64,000 nt of DNA from the NCBI GenBank assembly GCA_019775845.1, contig JADQAV010000002.1, forward strand, positions 2,294,001-2,358,000, in the 5' to 3' direction. Source of the DNA: Myrmaecium sp. VS I D KN 1. Taxonomy: Eukaryota > Ascomycota > Dothideomycetes > Valsariales > Valsariaceae. A program made the position numbers and the translations under genes. Positions 23,287 through 34,560 of the stretch are shown one piece after another (within the stretch, counting starts at the first letter, position 1; every line of letters starts with the position of its first letter). The notes below the pieces were generated by a model. That model worked only from the letters and a program-made list of their open reading frames with translations. It searched no databases and had not been told where the DNA came from.

Positions 23287-24682
23287 CTAAGCACCTTCAC
23301 GGCTCTTGCGGTAGTTAGCCTGTAAAGGAGGCCTGTCAGCTCGTGGAGATGATGCTTGGTACAAAAGCGCAGAAGGACCGGGATGTCAATCAAGGAGCAA
23401 ACGATTCGGAGCGACGCACCTCCTGCTCAACCTGCAACTGGTCGACAACCGGTGCCAGCTCGCTGAGGATCTCATAGGCCTTCTTGTGATATTCGAGCTG
23501 AGCAGCAATGAGATCCGCGAGGTTGCGGAGAGGCTCCGGGGTGTCGAGGACCTGGAAATCAAAGCGGTGTCAGTGCTTGCTATGCTAAATGTTTGACCTC
23601 GTCGCGGGGAAAGTCCAGCTCACGTTCTTCATGACGCCAACAGCCTCTTCAGTCTGAGCGACGAACTCATCCTCGGCCTGCTCGATGGCAGCACGCTGTT
23701 CCTCGGTCAGGGACTCCTCCTCGTGGGTGTCCTTGCGGGCCTGGCCGGGCAAAGAGAAGGACAGTCCGCCCTTCACCCTCGCCTTCGTCGCATCAAGGTT
23801 CAACCGTGCGTTCTCGACCTGCTTGCGGGCGCGCTGCGCGAATTGCAAGTTGGTGTTCAGGGTCGTGCTCCAACCAGCCAAGAACCGAGACTGGATCTGC
23901 GCATCCTGTGCCAGTCTGGCTTCACCGACCTTCTCGGCGGCGATGGCGTACTTCTCGAGCGCAACGGCAAGCGGATCCTCGCCGGCGCCAGCGTGGTCTT
24001 GCTGGAGGACGTGGGAGCTGTTCAAGGCGGCGCGGGCAATCGCATGGCTGAAGGTCTTGGGCTGCGGCTTGGCCGACGGGGGAGCCACCAGCGCCGCTTG
24101 GGCCTCGGCGGGAGTGCTGGCGCTGGAGAGGAGCTGGACCTTCTCGGAGACGGTGCGGCCAAGGTCGTTGAAGGACTCGCGGATGTTGGTCGGGTAGTCG
24201 TAGGCTTCGTGGGTATATTGAGAGCTGCCGCCAACGTCAGTCCCCAAGCGGACCGCAAGCGACCATGCACGGATACGTACGTGACCTCCAGCATTTTCTT
24301 ATGCACCTGCTTCAGGGCATCTACGCGCTTCTCGAGCTCAATGTAGTCGGGCGGAAGCTGGGTCTACGCCAAAATGGTTTGTTATTATGGTGTTCCATCA
24401 CATGCCACCGCGCGTGCAGCCTCCGCAAGAGAGCGAGGGGCCCGAGATGAGGGCATTCAGACCTTGTCATCAGCCTGCCCGAGCTGTTCCTTGACATACT
24501 GCTGAGTCTTCGCGGCGAAAGGGGTGAACTGAGCCCTGTGATGAGCATGGAACGTTAGCTGTCAGCGCGCCAATCTTCCCCCGATCTCCACGGTGTGCTG
24601 GCCGTGCGGAGATGGCGGCGAGCGGGGACGATGCCCAAGGCACGTACGAGAAGTTCTTCCCGAAAGCTTGAAACTTGTCCAT
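23287..24682 (-). CDS. BAR-domain membrane-curvature protein (Gvp36/BAR_2-like)
   Basis: Six exons (24682-24648, 24535-24463, 24363-24281, 24224-23624, 23551-23420, 23319-23287) give 318 residues. The start MDKFQAFGKNFS comes from a 35-nt exon. Next come AAKTQQYVKEQLGQADDK and TQLPPDYIELEKRVDAL, then YDYPTNIRESFNDLGRTVSE and long charged helices up to ELAPVVDQLQVEQE. This order matches the fungal BAR_2 family that includes yeast Gvp36, a Golgi/vesicle-associated protein needed for vesicular traffic and endocytosis. The whole protein is one BAR unit with no SH3 domain, unlike Rvs167. The final exon adds only ANYRKSREGA. The splice series restores one frame throughout. It lies downstream of the R3H-associated gene on the same strand, 796 bp away. 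Confidence 0.9.
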
Positions 24683-25478
24683 GGCGCCTGAGGGATTACA
24701 AGGTGGATGCGACGATGGAGATGCCGGAGAGACTGTCACTACAGGGACGAGCAATGGATGGATGGGTGGGATGGGCAGGACGACGCAGGATGCGAGGTGC
24801 TTGCGCATGTGCTTTCCCAAACGGCAATGCGACCCTGCCAAGGCCCGCTACGCACTTGCGGCCTGGGGCTGCCCAACGGTGTCTTTCCTATCACCAATCC
24901 CCCGCCCTCATGCCAGCCTTGTCTGCCTGGCCATCCGAACCAACTCTGGATACCTCTTAACTTTCCGTAAGCCAGAATGACGTCCATCTGCTTGGAAGCG
25001 AATCAAATTCCGTATTGGATATCCTATGTAAAAGGCTTGGCTCCGGACGTGACAAGTGACTGTTAATGAATAGAGTCCTTGCTCCATTTACAAGCCATGA
25101 ATAATATGACTTCTGATGCATTCAGAACGTCGCAGGAAATGTCCCTACCTCACTTCAAAATACCTTTTGTACAGCGAAGGGCCGACGGTATATCGATATT
25201 CTTTGGTGAAGACGCGGGACTCACGGTTTACAAGGGCATCACCTACAACATGCAGCGATAATCTCTATCTTGGAGCCTTGTCGTCATACAGCACAGAAAC
25301 GCGGATGACGACTGCTAGATATCATCGGTAAACGATTGGATCGCTTGCCTAAAAATGTATGCCTGAAGTAGCTCTATCTCTCGAAATCCTCTCGAAACCA
25401 AGCACGATGCAGAAGTCACACGCACATATACAAAATCATGAGCAGCGCATATACTAAACGACTATATCCTCGGCACGT
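24683..25478. other. Spacer: BAR-gene promoter and R3H-associated gene 3' flank
   Basis: 796 bp between two minus-strand genes. The part next to 24683 is mildly GC-rich and contains repeated GGATGGATGGGTGGGATGGG-like runs near 24757-24776. Nothing coding is supported. Confidence 0.55.
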
Positions 25479-26601
25479 CTATACCAACGCCCACAGCGGA
25501 CGAGGCATTGCGGTCGGCGGAGAGGGTTTGCGGCCCGTCTTCATATGCACGATCCTGACGCCGATGTAGGCTTCGCGCCGAGCCGGGTTGCCGGTGGTGA
25601 CAGACCAAGTCCGAAGACCGTAGTATGAGCCGATGTGATGGACGAGCCAACGTCTGACCTGAATCAGCATCCAGAACATGGCTTGATGGAGGTGTTACCT
25701 ACCCAAAGCATGCTCCTTGGTCATCTACAGGGCTGTGGAAAAGAAGCTTCTCCTGCGCAGGTTGCTTGAAGTGAGTTGGAGCAGGCATGTCGCTCATCTG
25801 GCCGTTGCGTCCGACGAAGACAATTTCATCGTCCGAGGAGTCGTGGTCAAGGACATCATCCTGCCGCTCGGCGCGCTTCTGCGCCTTCTCCCAGCTCTCC
25901 ACGAAACTGCGGACCTCCTCTTCGAGTTCCTGCAGCAGAAGCTTTGCGCCCGTGGAGCGCTTCAATTTCTCCTTCAGTTCCTTCGGAACCTTGCCCGTCT
26001 CGTTCTGCGCACCCTTCGCGGTCTGCGCGGACGTCTTGTTCCTTGTGGCGCTCTTCGCGGCAAGTTCCGCGTCCCAGAGCGGAGCGAGGTAGTACGGCAC
26101 GTTGCGGAGAGGGTAGGTAGGGCGAACCTCCCAGTCGCTTGGGAGAGGCGGCTGGGCGTAGGGGTTGCTGAGAAGACGATCTGCGGGTTCATACATTAAC
26201 ATTATCCGAGATCAGAGCCACTGAGAGGACGTAGGCAGACCATTCTCCCATCGTTGCCTCCTGCGACTACCTTCCTTTCCCTTCAGGAGAGCTTCGCGTC
26301 GCTTCAGGCTGTCCCGGCGCAAAGGCTCGCGGCGCTTCACGTAGCCAGTGCGCACTGCTTCCGCAGCGGAGGAATCGTGATCCTGCGCCGGGCCGTGGTG
26401 GTCGTCTAGGGGGATTTGCAGCGTGACCGAGGTGCCCCTGGCGACCCGACGGATGGGAAGGGGCTCGGGAACCGGTTCGGAAATGGTGATATGTCCTATC
26501 GCCTGAACAGCCTCCTCTGTCCATGCCTCGATATCGACCGGACTCATATAGGCAGCCTCGGGATTGCCGTTATCGGCTTCGACGGTCGGATGGATGGCCA
26601 T
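25479..26601 (-). CDS. R3H-associated N-terminal domain protein
   Basis: Exons 26601-26241, 26180-25703 and 25653-25479 give 337 residues. The start MAIHPTVEADNGNP is the first ATG in a frame that opens further upstream. Conserved features are RRRQRWENDRLLSNPYAQPP (built across intron 1), LPSDWEVRPTYPLRNVPYYL, and the C-terminal block GRWLVHHIGSYYGLRTWSVT followed by GNPARREAYIGVR. These match the fungal R3H-associated N-terminal domain family (PF13902-type). A charged helix (KELKEKLKRSTGAKLLLQEL) lies between. Two exon-3 acceptors overlap (TTCAG and GTCAG, 5 nt apart); only the second keeps the GRWLVHH frame. The role is probably RNA-linked, but that is inferred from the domain name only. 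It is divergent from the gene at 27156. Confidence 0.85.
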
Positions 26602-27155
26602 TGTCTCCTGCGGTGGCAAGGAAGGATCGAAGGCGAGCTCTAGGGGCAGTGAGTGGGAGAGGGCAGCAAAAGGCTGGCAATTATGGTACCCGCGACTGTG
26701 AAAAGGCGACGGTGGTAGGTATGCCTCAATGGCGGAAAGAGATTGAAGAGAGATGGTTGTGTTGCGGTGGGATGGAGGTGGGAGCCTTATGACAGAAGGC
26801 ACGATAAGGAGTGCCGGAAGCGAACATTCGCCTGCGGCCAATCCTTGGCCAACGTGGGGTGGGATGCATCATCAACTCCGTACTCACAACATTCCATCTC
26901 AACCTTCTTCGAGCTCGTGCTTCTTGCTAGCACCTTCATTTGCTTGTGAATGCGCGTTTCCTTGCCGTGTTATTGCAAGTCATAGAACCAATTCATCCCG
27001 TGTCTTCCTTCACTTTCTTTCACCGCACAGGGGAAGTCAGCCGGTCTAGAAGGATAGAGGAATAGTCCGTCAGGTGTAAGAGTCATCCTTCTGCTTGCGC
27101 TTCCGCGAGACCTTGGCGGACCGCGGTCATCTGCAATCGGCGAGTTTCACAATAG
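26602..27155. promoter_or_regulatory. Divergent promoter region
   Basis: 554 bp between the divergent R3H-associated and gamma-glutamylcyclotransferase-like start codons. C/T-rich stretches occur on the plus strand around 26880-27030. No specific operator is recognisable. Confidence 0.5.
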
Positions 27156-27926
27156 ATGGAGAAAAGCCCGAATCTTGAAGGGACCGGGCCATCGCACGTC
27201 GTCTTTCAACAGAGTCATCACCGTAGATGCGCCCTCCGCATCATTGTAGCCGCGTTTGTCCTGGCATTGTGTTTGTGCACCTCATCCCAGGCGTTCAAGA
27301 TGGGGTCTGTCAGCGAAACTGCGTCCTTGTCACTCGTCACATACTTTGGGTATGGGAGCAACCTCTGGCTCGAGCAGATGGCCATGCGGTGCCCGCACTC
27401 TTCCTACCTCGGCGTCGCCCGTCTGAACGGCTACCGCTGGATGATCAACGACCGCGGTTACGCCAACGTCGTCAAGCTGGCGGCGGACGAGGCTGCCGAG
27501 ACATCGGATCGCACGGACAACGGCTCGGTGCCAGTCACGGGCGTGGTGTACGGGCTGGTGTACAACCTCACCGCCGCCGACGAGCGGAATCTGGACATCA
27601 ACGAAGGCGTCCCCTTCGCGTACACCAAGCACTTCCTCCCCGTTGACTTCTGGCAGGCGACGGGCGGGGACAAGCGGGTTGATGTGACAAAAAGGCCCAC
27701 TCCAAGAAACATGTTGGTCTATGTCGACCTCGAGCGGACAACGGACGACGTCCCCAAGAAGGAGTACATCTATCGCATGAACAAGGGCATCGATGATGCT
27801 CTCAAGGTGGGAGTCCCCCAAGAGTATGTTGAAAAGGTCATCCGGCGCTTCATTCCTGCCGTGCATGAAGAAGAAGTGGAAAAGCAGGCGCGCAAGCAAG
27901 CACTAGTTTTTGAGGATGAGCGGTAA
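27156..27926 (+). CDS. Gamma-glutamylcyclotransferase-like protein (AIG2/GGCT fold)
   Basis: Single-exon gene of 256 residues from the first ATG, or 208 from the ATG at 27300. The GGCT substrate-loop motif is YFGYGSNLW, followed by ARLNGYRWMINDRGYANVV. A Glu expected for cyclisation chemistry is plausibly within the INEGVPFAYTKHFLPV segment. Family enzymes turn gamma-glutamyl amines or peptides into 5-oxoproline and the free amine. The longer form has a hydrophobic stretch at residues 27-46 (RIIVAAFVLALCLCTSSQ) that could be a signal peptide or membrane anchor; the shorter form would be cytosolic. The C-terminus is charged and helical (EEVEKQARKQALVFEDER). The exact substrate is unknown. Confidence 0.85.
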   Translation: MEKSPNLEGTGPSHVVFQQSHHRRCALRIIVAAFVLALCLCTSSQAFKMGSVSETASLSLVTYFGYGSNLWLEQMAMRCPHSSYLGVARLNGYRWMINDRGYANVVKLAADEAAETSDRTDNGSVPVTGVVYGLVYNLTAADERNLDINEGVPFAYTKHFLPVDFWQATGGDKRVDVTKRPTPRNMLVYVDLERTTDDVPKKEYIYRMNKGIDDALKVGVPQEYVEKVIRRFIPAVHEEEVEKQARKQALVFEDER

Positions 27927-28442
27927 GGGGGAAGGAAAGGTCGTCTAAAGCCGTGCTTTTCGATGGTCGATGCTGCTCCTGTTCATACCCTTCTAGAGGG
28001 TCACGCCGGCGATGGTCGACATCTTCATAGACCTCTTAGAACATGCGGGAAGACGGTTATAAATCCACATTTGATGTTCAGATTCTCCGGCTCGATGTAC
28101 GTCCGCAAGACTGGATGATAGAACATGATAGTGCAGAAAGCGGACTTCACGAAGCAGTCGAGCATGAGAAGAACAGATATACTTATGTAGTGAGCAAGAA
28201 CCTCAGGTAGACCTGACCATGTCTCTGTTTCGTCATCATCCATGTCGACATGCCTCGCTCGCTTTCTTTTTTTCCGCTCCTCCTCTCGTTGGACGGGGTC
28301 ACGATCTCCACACGTCGCGAAGAGACGAGAGGACGAAACAAACTCTTTCGTGATCGACCTCGCATACAAGAGTTTATGCAGCGAGCTAATAATGTGGTTC
28401 TCTCGTCCACCCGTTCGTATTCTGGGTACTGTGTGGGTGAGT

Positions 28443-28461
28443 GGGTGGGCGGGTGGGTGGG
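28443..28461 (+). repeat. G-quadruplex motif, five G-triplets
   Basis: GGGTGGGCGGGTGGGTGGG has five GGG runs with single-base loops, an ideal intramolecular quadruplex pattern. It lies in the gene-free stretch downstream of the GGCT-like gene. Confidence 0.75.
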
Positions 28462-28922
28462 TAAGGTAGGTAGAGATAGAGGATCCGCTTGCAAGCCATC
28501 GCTTGTGAATCAAAGGTCAAGGCCCTGCACGCCGCGCTTTCTCCCGATGCATGCTGCATGGACAAGTGAATCGTGAGCGCGGGAAAAACGCGCTCCTCGG
28601 TTCGCGAGTCAAAGTCGCGTGCTGACGGCGTGCCGGAAATCGGAGAGAAGGGATGGGTGGATGGATGGATCGGCGGTCCTGCGGGGGGAGGGAGAGAGCC
28701 ATGGCAATGCACTTCCCATGTTTCCCCATCGGCCTTCTCGTGTTCCTGCACGATGATGAAGATGGCTTTGGGGATTTTGCTTTTCTGATCCATCCCTTCC
28801 TTTCCATCCATCCACGCGACTCGGTTCCGGTTGCTAGGTGTGCATGCAAAACCCATGCAAATAGATGCAGGTCTTGGTTCGGACTTGGAGGTGATCAGTC
28901 AAAGTGGGTGAAGTACATGGTA

Positions 28923-28941
28923 GGTCCGGTCCGGTCCGGTC
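28923..28941. repeat. (GGTCC)n microsatellite
   Basis: Three perfect GGTCC units followed by GGTC and GGGTC. Confidence 0.75.
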
Positions 28942-29893
28942 GGGTCATGAAAGGTTATGTGGGAGAAAAAAAAAGTACAACTCCCCGTACTCCATTTTTC
29001 ACGATAGGTAGTTGAGTTGGAGAGCATGTGTGGGTGTGGGGTGGGATGGGGGAACGGTGGGAGACATGACGTTCAACAACCACCACCAACACCACCACTG
29101 ACATCAGCACTTACCGTAACTTCAAGTTCCCCTACCTACCCTGACCCACACACTCGTGCCCGAGAAGATCTGCAATGCAAGCAAGGAAGCTCGCACCCGT
29201 GGATCAACTTGCAGACTTTCAAACAAGAAGCAAAGAGGAAAGAAAAGCCGGGCGTACCGGGGTTGTTTGGCTGGCTGCGGTCCACGGCAACCAGCAAACA
29301 AAACGGAAATAAAACAAAACACAAAAACACATGCTGAGTTACTAGGGGAATCTGTCGGTGCCGTTGCAGGTGAAGTAGTTATTTACATACCCTCGTATTT
29401 GAATGGGAAAATTGATCTTCCATCCCCATCGATCATCGTTGCCCCATCGCCTAAGGTACGTTACTTGTCGGTCGGTGGGGGGGATGGGGAGGACATGTCG
29501 ATCCTGCGGGAGGTGCACAGGTACACAGGCACAGGCACAGGAACATGTCCAAGGCGATGACGTTTAGTGCTTTTGTTTGCTTTTTTGTTCCCCCGCGGCA
29601 TGAAGCGGGGGAGATACGGCCGGTTTAAACTACGAAGAGAATGGAAGGAAAGAGAGCAGCAAACGGCAGTAGCAGACGGCAGCAGACAAGGCTGAGTTTT
29701 CCTTTGTGCGGCACATGCAAGAGCACAAAAAGAAATTCTGGGAGATATCCCGACCAATCACACCCCCGCCAAACCAAACAGAAAAACAACAGCAGCGAGA
29801 AGAAAAAAAAAGAGAAAACCAACACCACCAACGGCGGAGTACCAGGCGAGTCAACGAACAAACACACCACCCAACGTCGAAAAAACGGTACGA

Positions 29894-29916
29894 GGGAGGG
29901 TGGGGTGGGGGGAGGG
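29894..29916 (+). repeat. G-quadruplex motif
   Basis: 23 nt with G-runs of 3, 3, 4, 6 and 3 separated by single A or T bases. A second G-rich block (7 G, A, 7 G, T, 3 G) follows at 29952-29970. Confidence 0.7.
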
Positions 29917-29951
29917 ATGTGCGCAATAATATTGAACTACCGTTAGTGAAT

Positions 29952-29970
29952 GGGGGGGAGGGGGGGTGGG
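29952..29970 (+). repeat. G-rich block (7G-A-7G-T-3G)
   Basis: Long G-runs able to supply four or more G-triplets; paired with the motif at 29894-29916. Confidence 0.6.
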
Positions 29971-30889
29971 ATCTGCGTGGAGTGGTTTTTGTTAGTGCAT
30001 CGCACTGCTCACACACACGCTCGCACGCACGCTCGCACACAGACGAATCTTTATCCCAACATCAGCGCAAACAAGATGCAGGTAAGAAAGCATCAGAGAA
30101 CACATCAATCCTTCTTTCCACAGTAGATAGGTCAAGTAGATGGTGAAAAAGAAGATCATCAAAAAAGTGCACACTGATATTCTCTATGAGCATGCCAAGC
30201 GAAAGAAGAAAGTGTAGTTCTATGTACCACCAAGCCGGTCTCAGCAACACCCCAATCTTCATCCCCGCGGAGTGTGAGCAAGAAAAAGATCGAAAGAAGT
30301 GAAAGAAGAAAAAGGAGATACTCCTCGTCGCTACTTCAAGCTCCCTTAGACCAAGGTGGACAAGAAGAAGCGAAAAAGAAGAACCAAAAAGGGGTGACCG
30401 CCCAAAAAGGGGCGAGGTATCGGTGAAAGAAAGAAAAAGGCGTGACACATGTCGTGGTTCTCGTCGTCGAAAAGAAAAAAAAAGCAAAACCCCAGTCTAA
30501 AAAACAATGTTCCTTTTCCCAGGAACCCAAACTTTTTTTGTGTCCCAAACCCCAGCCAGAGGATAGAAAAAAGATCAAAAGCAGAGCGGACAGCCTGTCC
30601 TCCCCTCTCTGCTCCCCTCCTGGCGGGTGCGCGTCGAGAGAGAAAAACCGGATGATCGTGGATCATGAACCAGCGACGCTGACTTCCCAATCAAGAAGAT
30701 GAGATGGTGCCAAAAGCCAGTTTGGCTCGCTTTTCTGGTGGAGGTGGACCGAGAGGGAGGACGGCCGTTCAGACTACCCGGAAAACTCCAATCCCGTCAT
30801 GACGCACCGGCCGTCGAGGCCAGGTTGCTGCAAAATGGACAAGGTCGAAATGGGAGAGAAGAGGTGAGGTGTGCGGTGGTCGCACGGAT

Positions 30890-31465
30890 TTAGAAGCGCC
30901 AGTGGGGGTGACGGCGGTGGACGTGCTCGGAGCGCTTCTTTTCCGAGCTGCTGGAAGGCTTGCTGTCGGTGCAGAGGTACAGAGCCAGGTCGGCGGACGT
31001 GTCGCAGGAGAGGGTGGCCCAGTCGTCGTTGTAGGCGGTGTAGGCGCCGTGGCAGGTGAGGGCACCGCCCTCACAGCTCATGGTCGGGCAGCCATCGCCG
31101 GACTCCATGTACATGCCGTCCTTCTGGAAGGGGCACTCGGTGGTGGTGCAGTCAACGTTGGAGGTGTCGTACCAGAGCATGTCGTTGAGGGTGTACTCGA
31201 GCTGGGTGATGGCGGGCTTGCTGCTGAGGTCATCGACCTTGGCCATCTTGAGAGAGACACCGCCGACGCTGGGAGTGTACATGTGCTCGCTGTAGGTGCC
31301 GTTGCCAGCCTCGAGGGTGTGGCACGAGGAGCTGTTGTCGGCGCTGACGGACCAGAGGTAGACGTCGTAATCGCAGGTGTTGTAGACGTAGGCCGTGCCA
31401 GCCTGGGCAACAGCGGAAAGAGAAAGGAGGCTAGCAGCCAGGATGGTGTTGCTGGTGAAACGCAT
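30890..31465 (-). CDS. BYS1-domain secreted protein (thaumatin-like fold)
   Basis: Single-exon frame of 191 residues. Residues 1-22 form a clear signal peptide (MRFTSNTILAASLLSLSAVA, cleavage near QA-GT). The mature start GTAYVYNTCDYDVYLWSVSA is typical of the BYS1 family, named for the Blastomyces yeast-phase-specific protein 1. Eight or more cysteines (for example VDCTTTECPF, GCPTMSCEGGALTC) suggest disulfides, and KMAKVDDLSSKPAITQLEYT fits the family. It ends in a low-complexity basic/His tail (SSSSEKKRSEHVHRRHPHWRF). Members are secreted or cell-wall-associated proteins of unknown biochemical role. It sits alone between 3.0-kb and 5.7-kb gene-free regions. Confidence 0.85.
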   Translation of the reverse strand: MRFTSNTILAASLLSLSAVAQAGTAYVYNTCDYDVYLWSVSADNSSSCHTLEAGNGTYSEHMYTPSVGGVSLKMAKVDDLSSKPAITQLEYTLNDMLWYDTSNVDCTTTECPFQKDGMYMESGDGCPTMSCEGGALTCHGAYTAYNDDWATLSCDTSADLALYLCTDSKPSSSSEKKRSEHVHRRHPHWRF

Positions 31466-31700
31466 GTTGATGTTTGGTAGGATGGGTCGGTAATGGACTG
31501 CGAAGAGAGAGTCGGTATCGAGCGGATCTGGAGAGGACTTTTGGTCGGCAGAGAGTGATATGCTGTAAGCTCAAAGAGAGTGAAGCGGAACAGCCCGAAA
31601 ACAATCGATGTTTTGGAGGAAGGAATGTGTAGATAGACCCGGTCGACGGTGAACTGTGATGATCGTGAAGAAGAGTCCGGAAGGGGGGATTCAACGATGA

Positions 31701-31707
31701 TTATATA
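31701..31707 (-). promoter_or_regulatory. TATA-box candidate (TATATAA) for the BYS1-like gene
   Basis: On the minus strand, TATATAA lies 236 bp upstream of the ATG at 31465 and just downstream of a short (GT)n tract (31717-31728). The position allows a 5' leader of about 200 nt. Confidence 0.45.
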
Positions 31708-32356
31708 TTGCCTACTCACACACACACAACCCAAAGGCTAGCCGGGGGGGGTGTTCGAGAGCTCTACCCTTGGGCCACGTCCAGGCACCGTTCCCGGGGC
31801 TGACGAAAGCTAGTGGCCAGGGGCCCAGGTGGCTGTCCGGGTTTATTGCTAGCCCAGGCGTAAAGAAAAATATGAAAACAAGGGACGCTGGCGTCAGGCC
31901 GAAGCGGGCAGCCAATGGGAGCCAGCCACTATTTCCATTTGGCCCCGGAAAGGGATTGGGGAGCGGATAGGAAAGACTAGCCCGACAAGGGAAGCACGGC
32001 AAACCGACCACGGTGGTAACAATATTCATCGAGGGGTTTTGCGCGGGCGTGGGGCTTTGGCATCCCTCCAGCGTGAGTGGCTCTCCGGTCCCCTTCGTCG
32101 AAGGTTCGCTTGGAGTACTCACTACTACTCTGCTCCATCAGAGATTTTCGGCGCGATGTCAGAAAAGTCAGGACGGGCAATAATCCCCACTCCTCCTCGC
32201 TCGACAGGCAATAGTTGACCTGCTAGGCTCGGGGTTGAACGGGTGGGAATCAGGATATGGTGGAGCAGGCAGGCCGACGGACAGTCGACCGTGGAGGATG
32301 GACGGCAGACGCCTTGCGCCGGAGGAGACACGACAGGCTTGAGGTTGTCTTGCTTT

Positions 32357-32388
32357 CCTGCGTGCCTGCGTGCCTGCGTGCCTGCGTG
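32357..32388. repeat. Octamer tandem repeat (CCTGCGTG)4
   Basis: Four perfect head-to-tail CCTGCGTG units, then a broken fifth (CCTGCTCG). It lies about 900 bp upstream of the BYS1-like start. Confidence 0.85.
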
Positions 32389-34546
32389 CCTGCTCGCCGG
32401 CGCCCGCCTCGTCCCCCATGCGGTTCCATCGGATGCCAGCGGGCTTAAAAGGGAGGAGGTGCATTTCCTGCGATGAGGGGAACAGAGACAAAGAGGGATG
32501 GGATGGGAGGGGAGGAAATGTGCCAATGGGAGAAGCACGTAATGCGAGAACGGGCGTGAATGTGAATGCGATGCTGACGTGCACCAGTCAAACAGGCAGG
32601 ACTCACGGGCTGAGGGAGATGCGCGTGCAGGGGGTTTGCACGCCCTTCGTCCGCTACCACCACGCTCGCTCGCGCTCTCCCTGGGGCGTTGGTGGGATGG
32701 GTGGTGGATGGGCGAGGTGGGTTGGTGGGATGGCGTGGATGGTGGGAGGCGCTGCCTGTTCCTGACAAGCAGGCCCCGGTAAACCGTTTTTCCCCTGGCG
32801 GCGGCATCTTCCTTGGGCGGACTTAGCGGCGAATCAGGGGCCCGGGGCGGTGGGCGGGGTGGGGGCAGGAAGAGGCGCGCGCCGGCCACGGACGAAGCGG
32901 ATGCTGGATGCGCTCGCTGTTCCTGGCCTAGGCGGTAGCCCGACCTTAGCTCCGACACCGGGGTCCGCCCTGCCCACTCTTTCCTGCAACCCTCTTCCCC
33001 TCACTGGCCCATGGATCAGCCCGTAACCCGACTGGGTTAAGGGCCAGGGGTTCCGGGGCTAGAATGGATAAAAACACTCCCGCGAGGCGTTCGCAAACAC
33101 GCACAATACCCCTACCGGTACTTGTCCCCTTTGCCCACCTCACCTGTGCTGGGATTTTCGATCCGAGGAACCGCTTCGCGACGGCGTGCCACGCTTACAC
33201 ATCCGCCCGGGACGCGCCCACTCATAGGGCTTGCCCACCCCGTCGCTCCACCCTCTGCGCAGTTTTTTCTGCTTCCAGAACTCCGAACTCTGCACGCTTG
33301 CGGTCTGCAGAGACGCTGCAGAGATAAAGAGAGGAAGGGAGGGATGGAGGAAATCGGAGTACGGAGTACGGTAACCAATTGTCATGCCGCCCGCCTTCAG
33401 GGCAGGCAACATGGAACTCTCCAACCGAGCGAGGGAGAAAAGAGAAAGTGAGGGCTCACAACCACCATACACTTAACTAACAGCCTAGGAATCGTCGGAT
33501 GATTCCTTCCATCTTGATTCATGTGGCTTGCTGAGAATTCCGACCCGCGCCTCGAAGAATTGCCCACTTGCGAAGGAGGAGGAGAAAATAATCTTCATCC
33601 TCTGACCCATCGGCCGGCAATGGTGTTGGCGGCGGTGGTGATGGTGGCAATCCATCCCCCAGATGAACCTATCGAACACCCTCATCTGGATTCTGGGAGC
33701 ACCCCTGTGACTAATCATCCACCACATTTTACAGGGCATTTGTGCGCGCGTAGGCAGTTCCAGACGGCCGTACCATTCAGGTACGCCCTCACTTATTACG
33801 CAGGTCCGAAAGCTGTATCGACAACCTCGGTAAGGGCGTACGTTAGGGCCTGCGTTTAGTCCTGTCTGGGTAGGAGCCTACATCGGGGCCTGCTGCGTGT
33901 GTGCCTCAGAGCCTGGGTGAGTGAGCACTGGTATTTTGAGGAGAGGTCAATAACGTGCCTCCCGGGGTCTTGGCTGCCAGTGAAGGAAGGTATAGGCCCA
34001 CCGAGAGTGCGTCCTTGCAAAGAGGTGTGGTGTTCCTTAGGAATTTGGCCCTTCCGTTCACCATCCCTCCGCATGAGCGAACATGGCAACCCCGGGAGAA
34101 ATCTGCACGAACGAAAAGGCCCCTTTCTCAATTCCACCCCGCAAGCTTTATTACCCCTTCGCCTGCGGTCCGACGAAACGATATGTGACGGGAGTGGAGG
34201 TAATAATTGTCCCGACATCCGTACTCTCCGTCCCTGATATTGACGAGGAGCTCTTTTTCTGATCCGGAGGGGTGAGTCGAGGGTTCCAGTTTGCTCCATT
34301 CACCTCGTGTCCTCCGAGGTGTCCATATATTGATCCGCGGTGTGTGGGGTGTGAGTATCGACTGATGCGTTCGAACGGTGTGTTTTCGACTTGTATAAGT
34401 GGATGGACAGATCGGTAGATGCCTAGATGAGAAAACGTGATACTGTACCTACTGTAACATGAGAATCGCTAAACCACCATCCACCAAGCCAGCCTGTCGG
34501 GGCTGCTCGTTCATTCATCCGCGGTCCCCTGCCATGGAAGTACTTG

Positions 34547-34560
34547 ATATATATATATAT
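34547..34560. repeat. (AT)7 microsatellite
   Basis: A pure AT dinucleotide run, with a shorter GTATGTGTTTGTATATATC stretch just after it. Confidence 0.8.

Larger units (their letters stand above)
27927..30889. other. 3.0-kb gene-free region, G-run and purine-rich
   Basis: No open frame shows a domain. The plus strand is strongly asymmetric: G-runs at 28443-28461, 29894-29916 and 29952-29970, GGAT/GGTCC short repeats around 28640-28941, and A-rich purine tracts from about 29780 to 30590. It forms the 3' flanks of the GGCT-like (+) and BYS1-like (-) genes. Confidence 0.65.

Noticed and set aside
32125-32958. 277-codon minus-strand frame
   Set aside because: Low-complexity Ser/Pro/His composition, overlaps the octamer repeat, and other frames in the same DNA are equally open.
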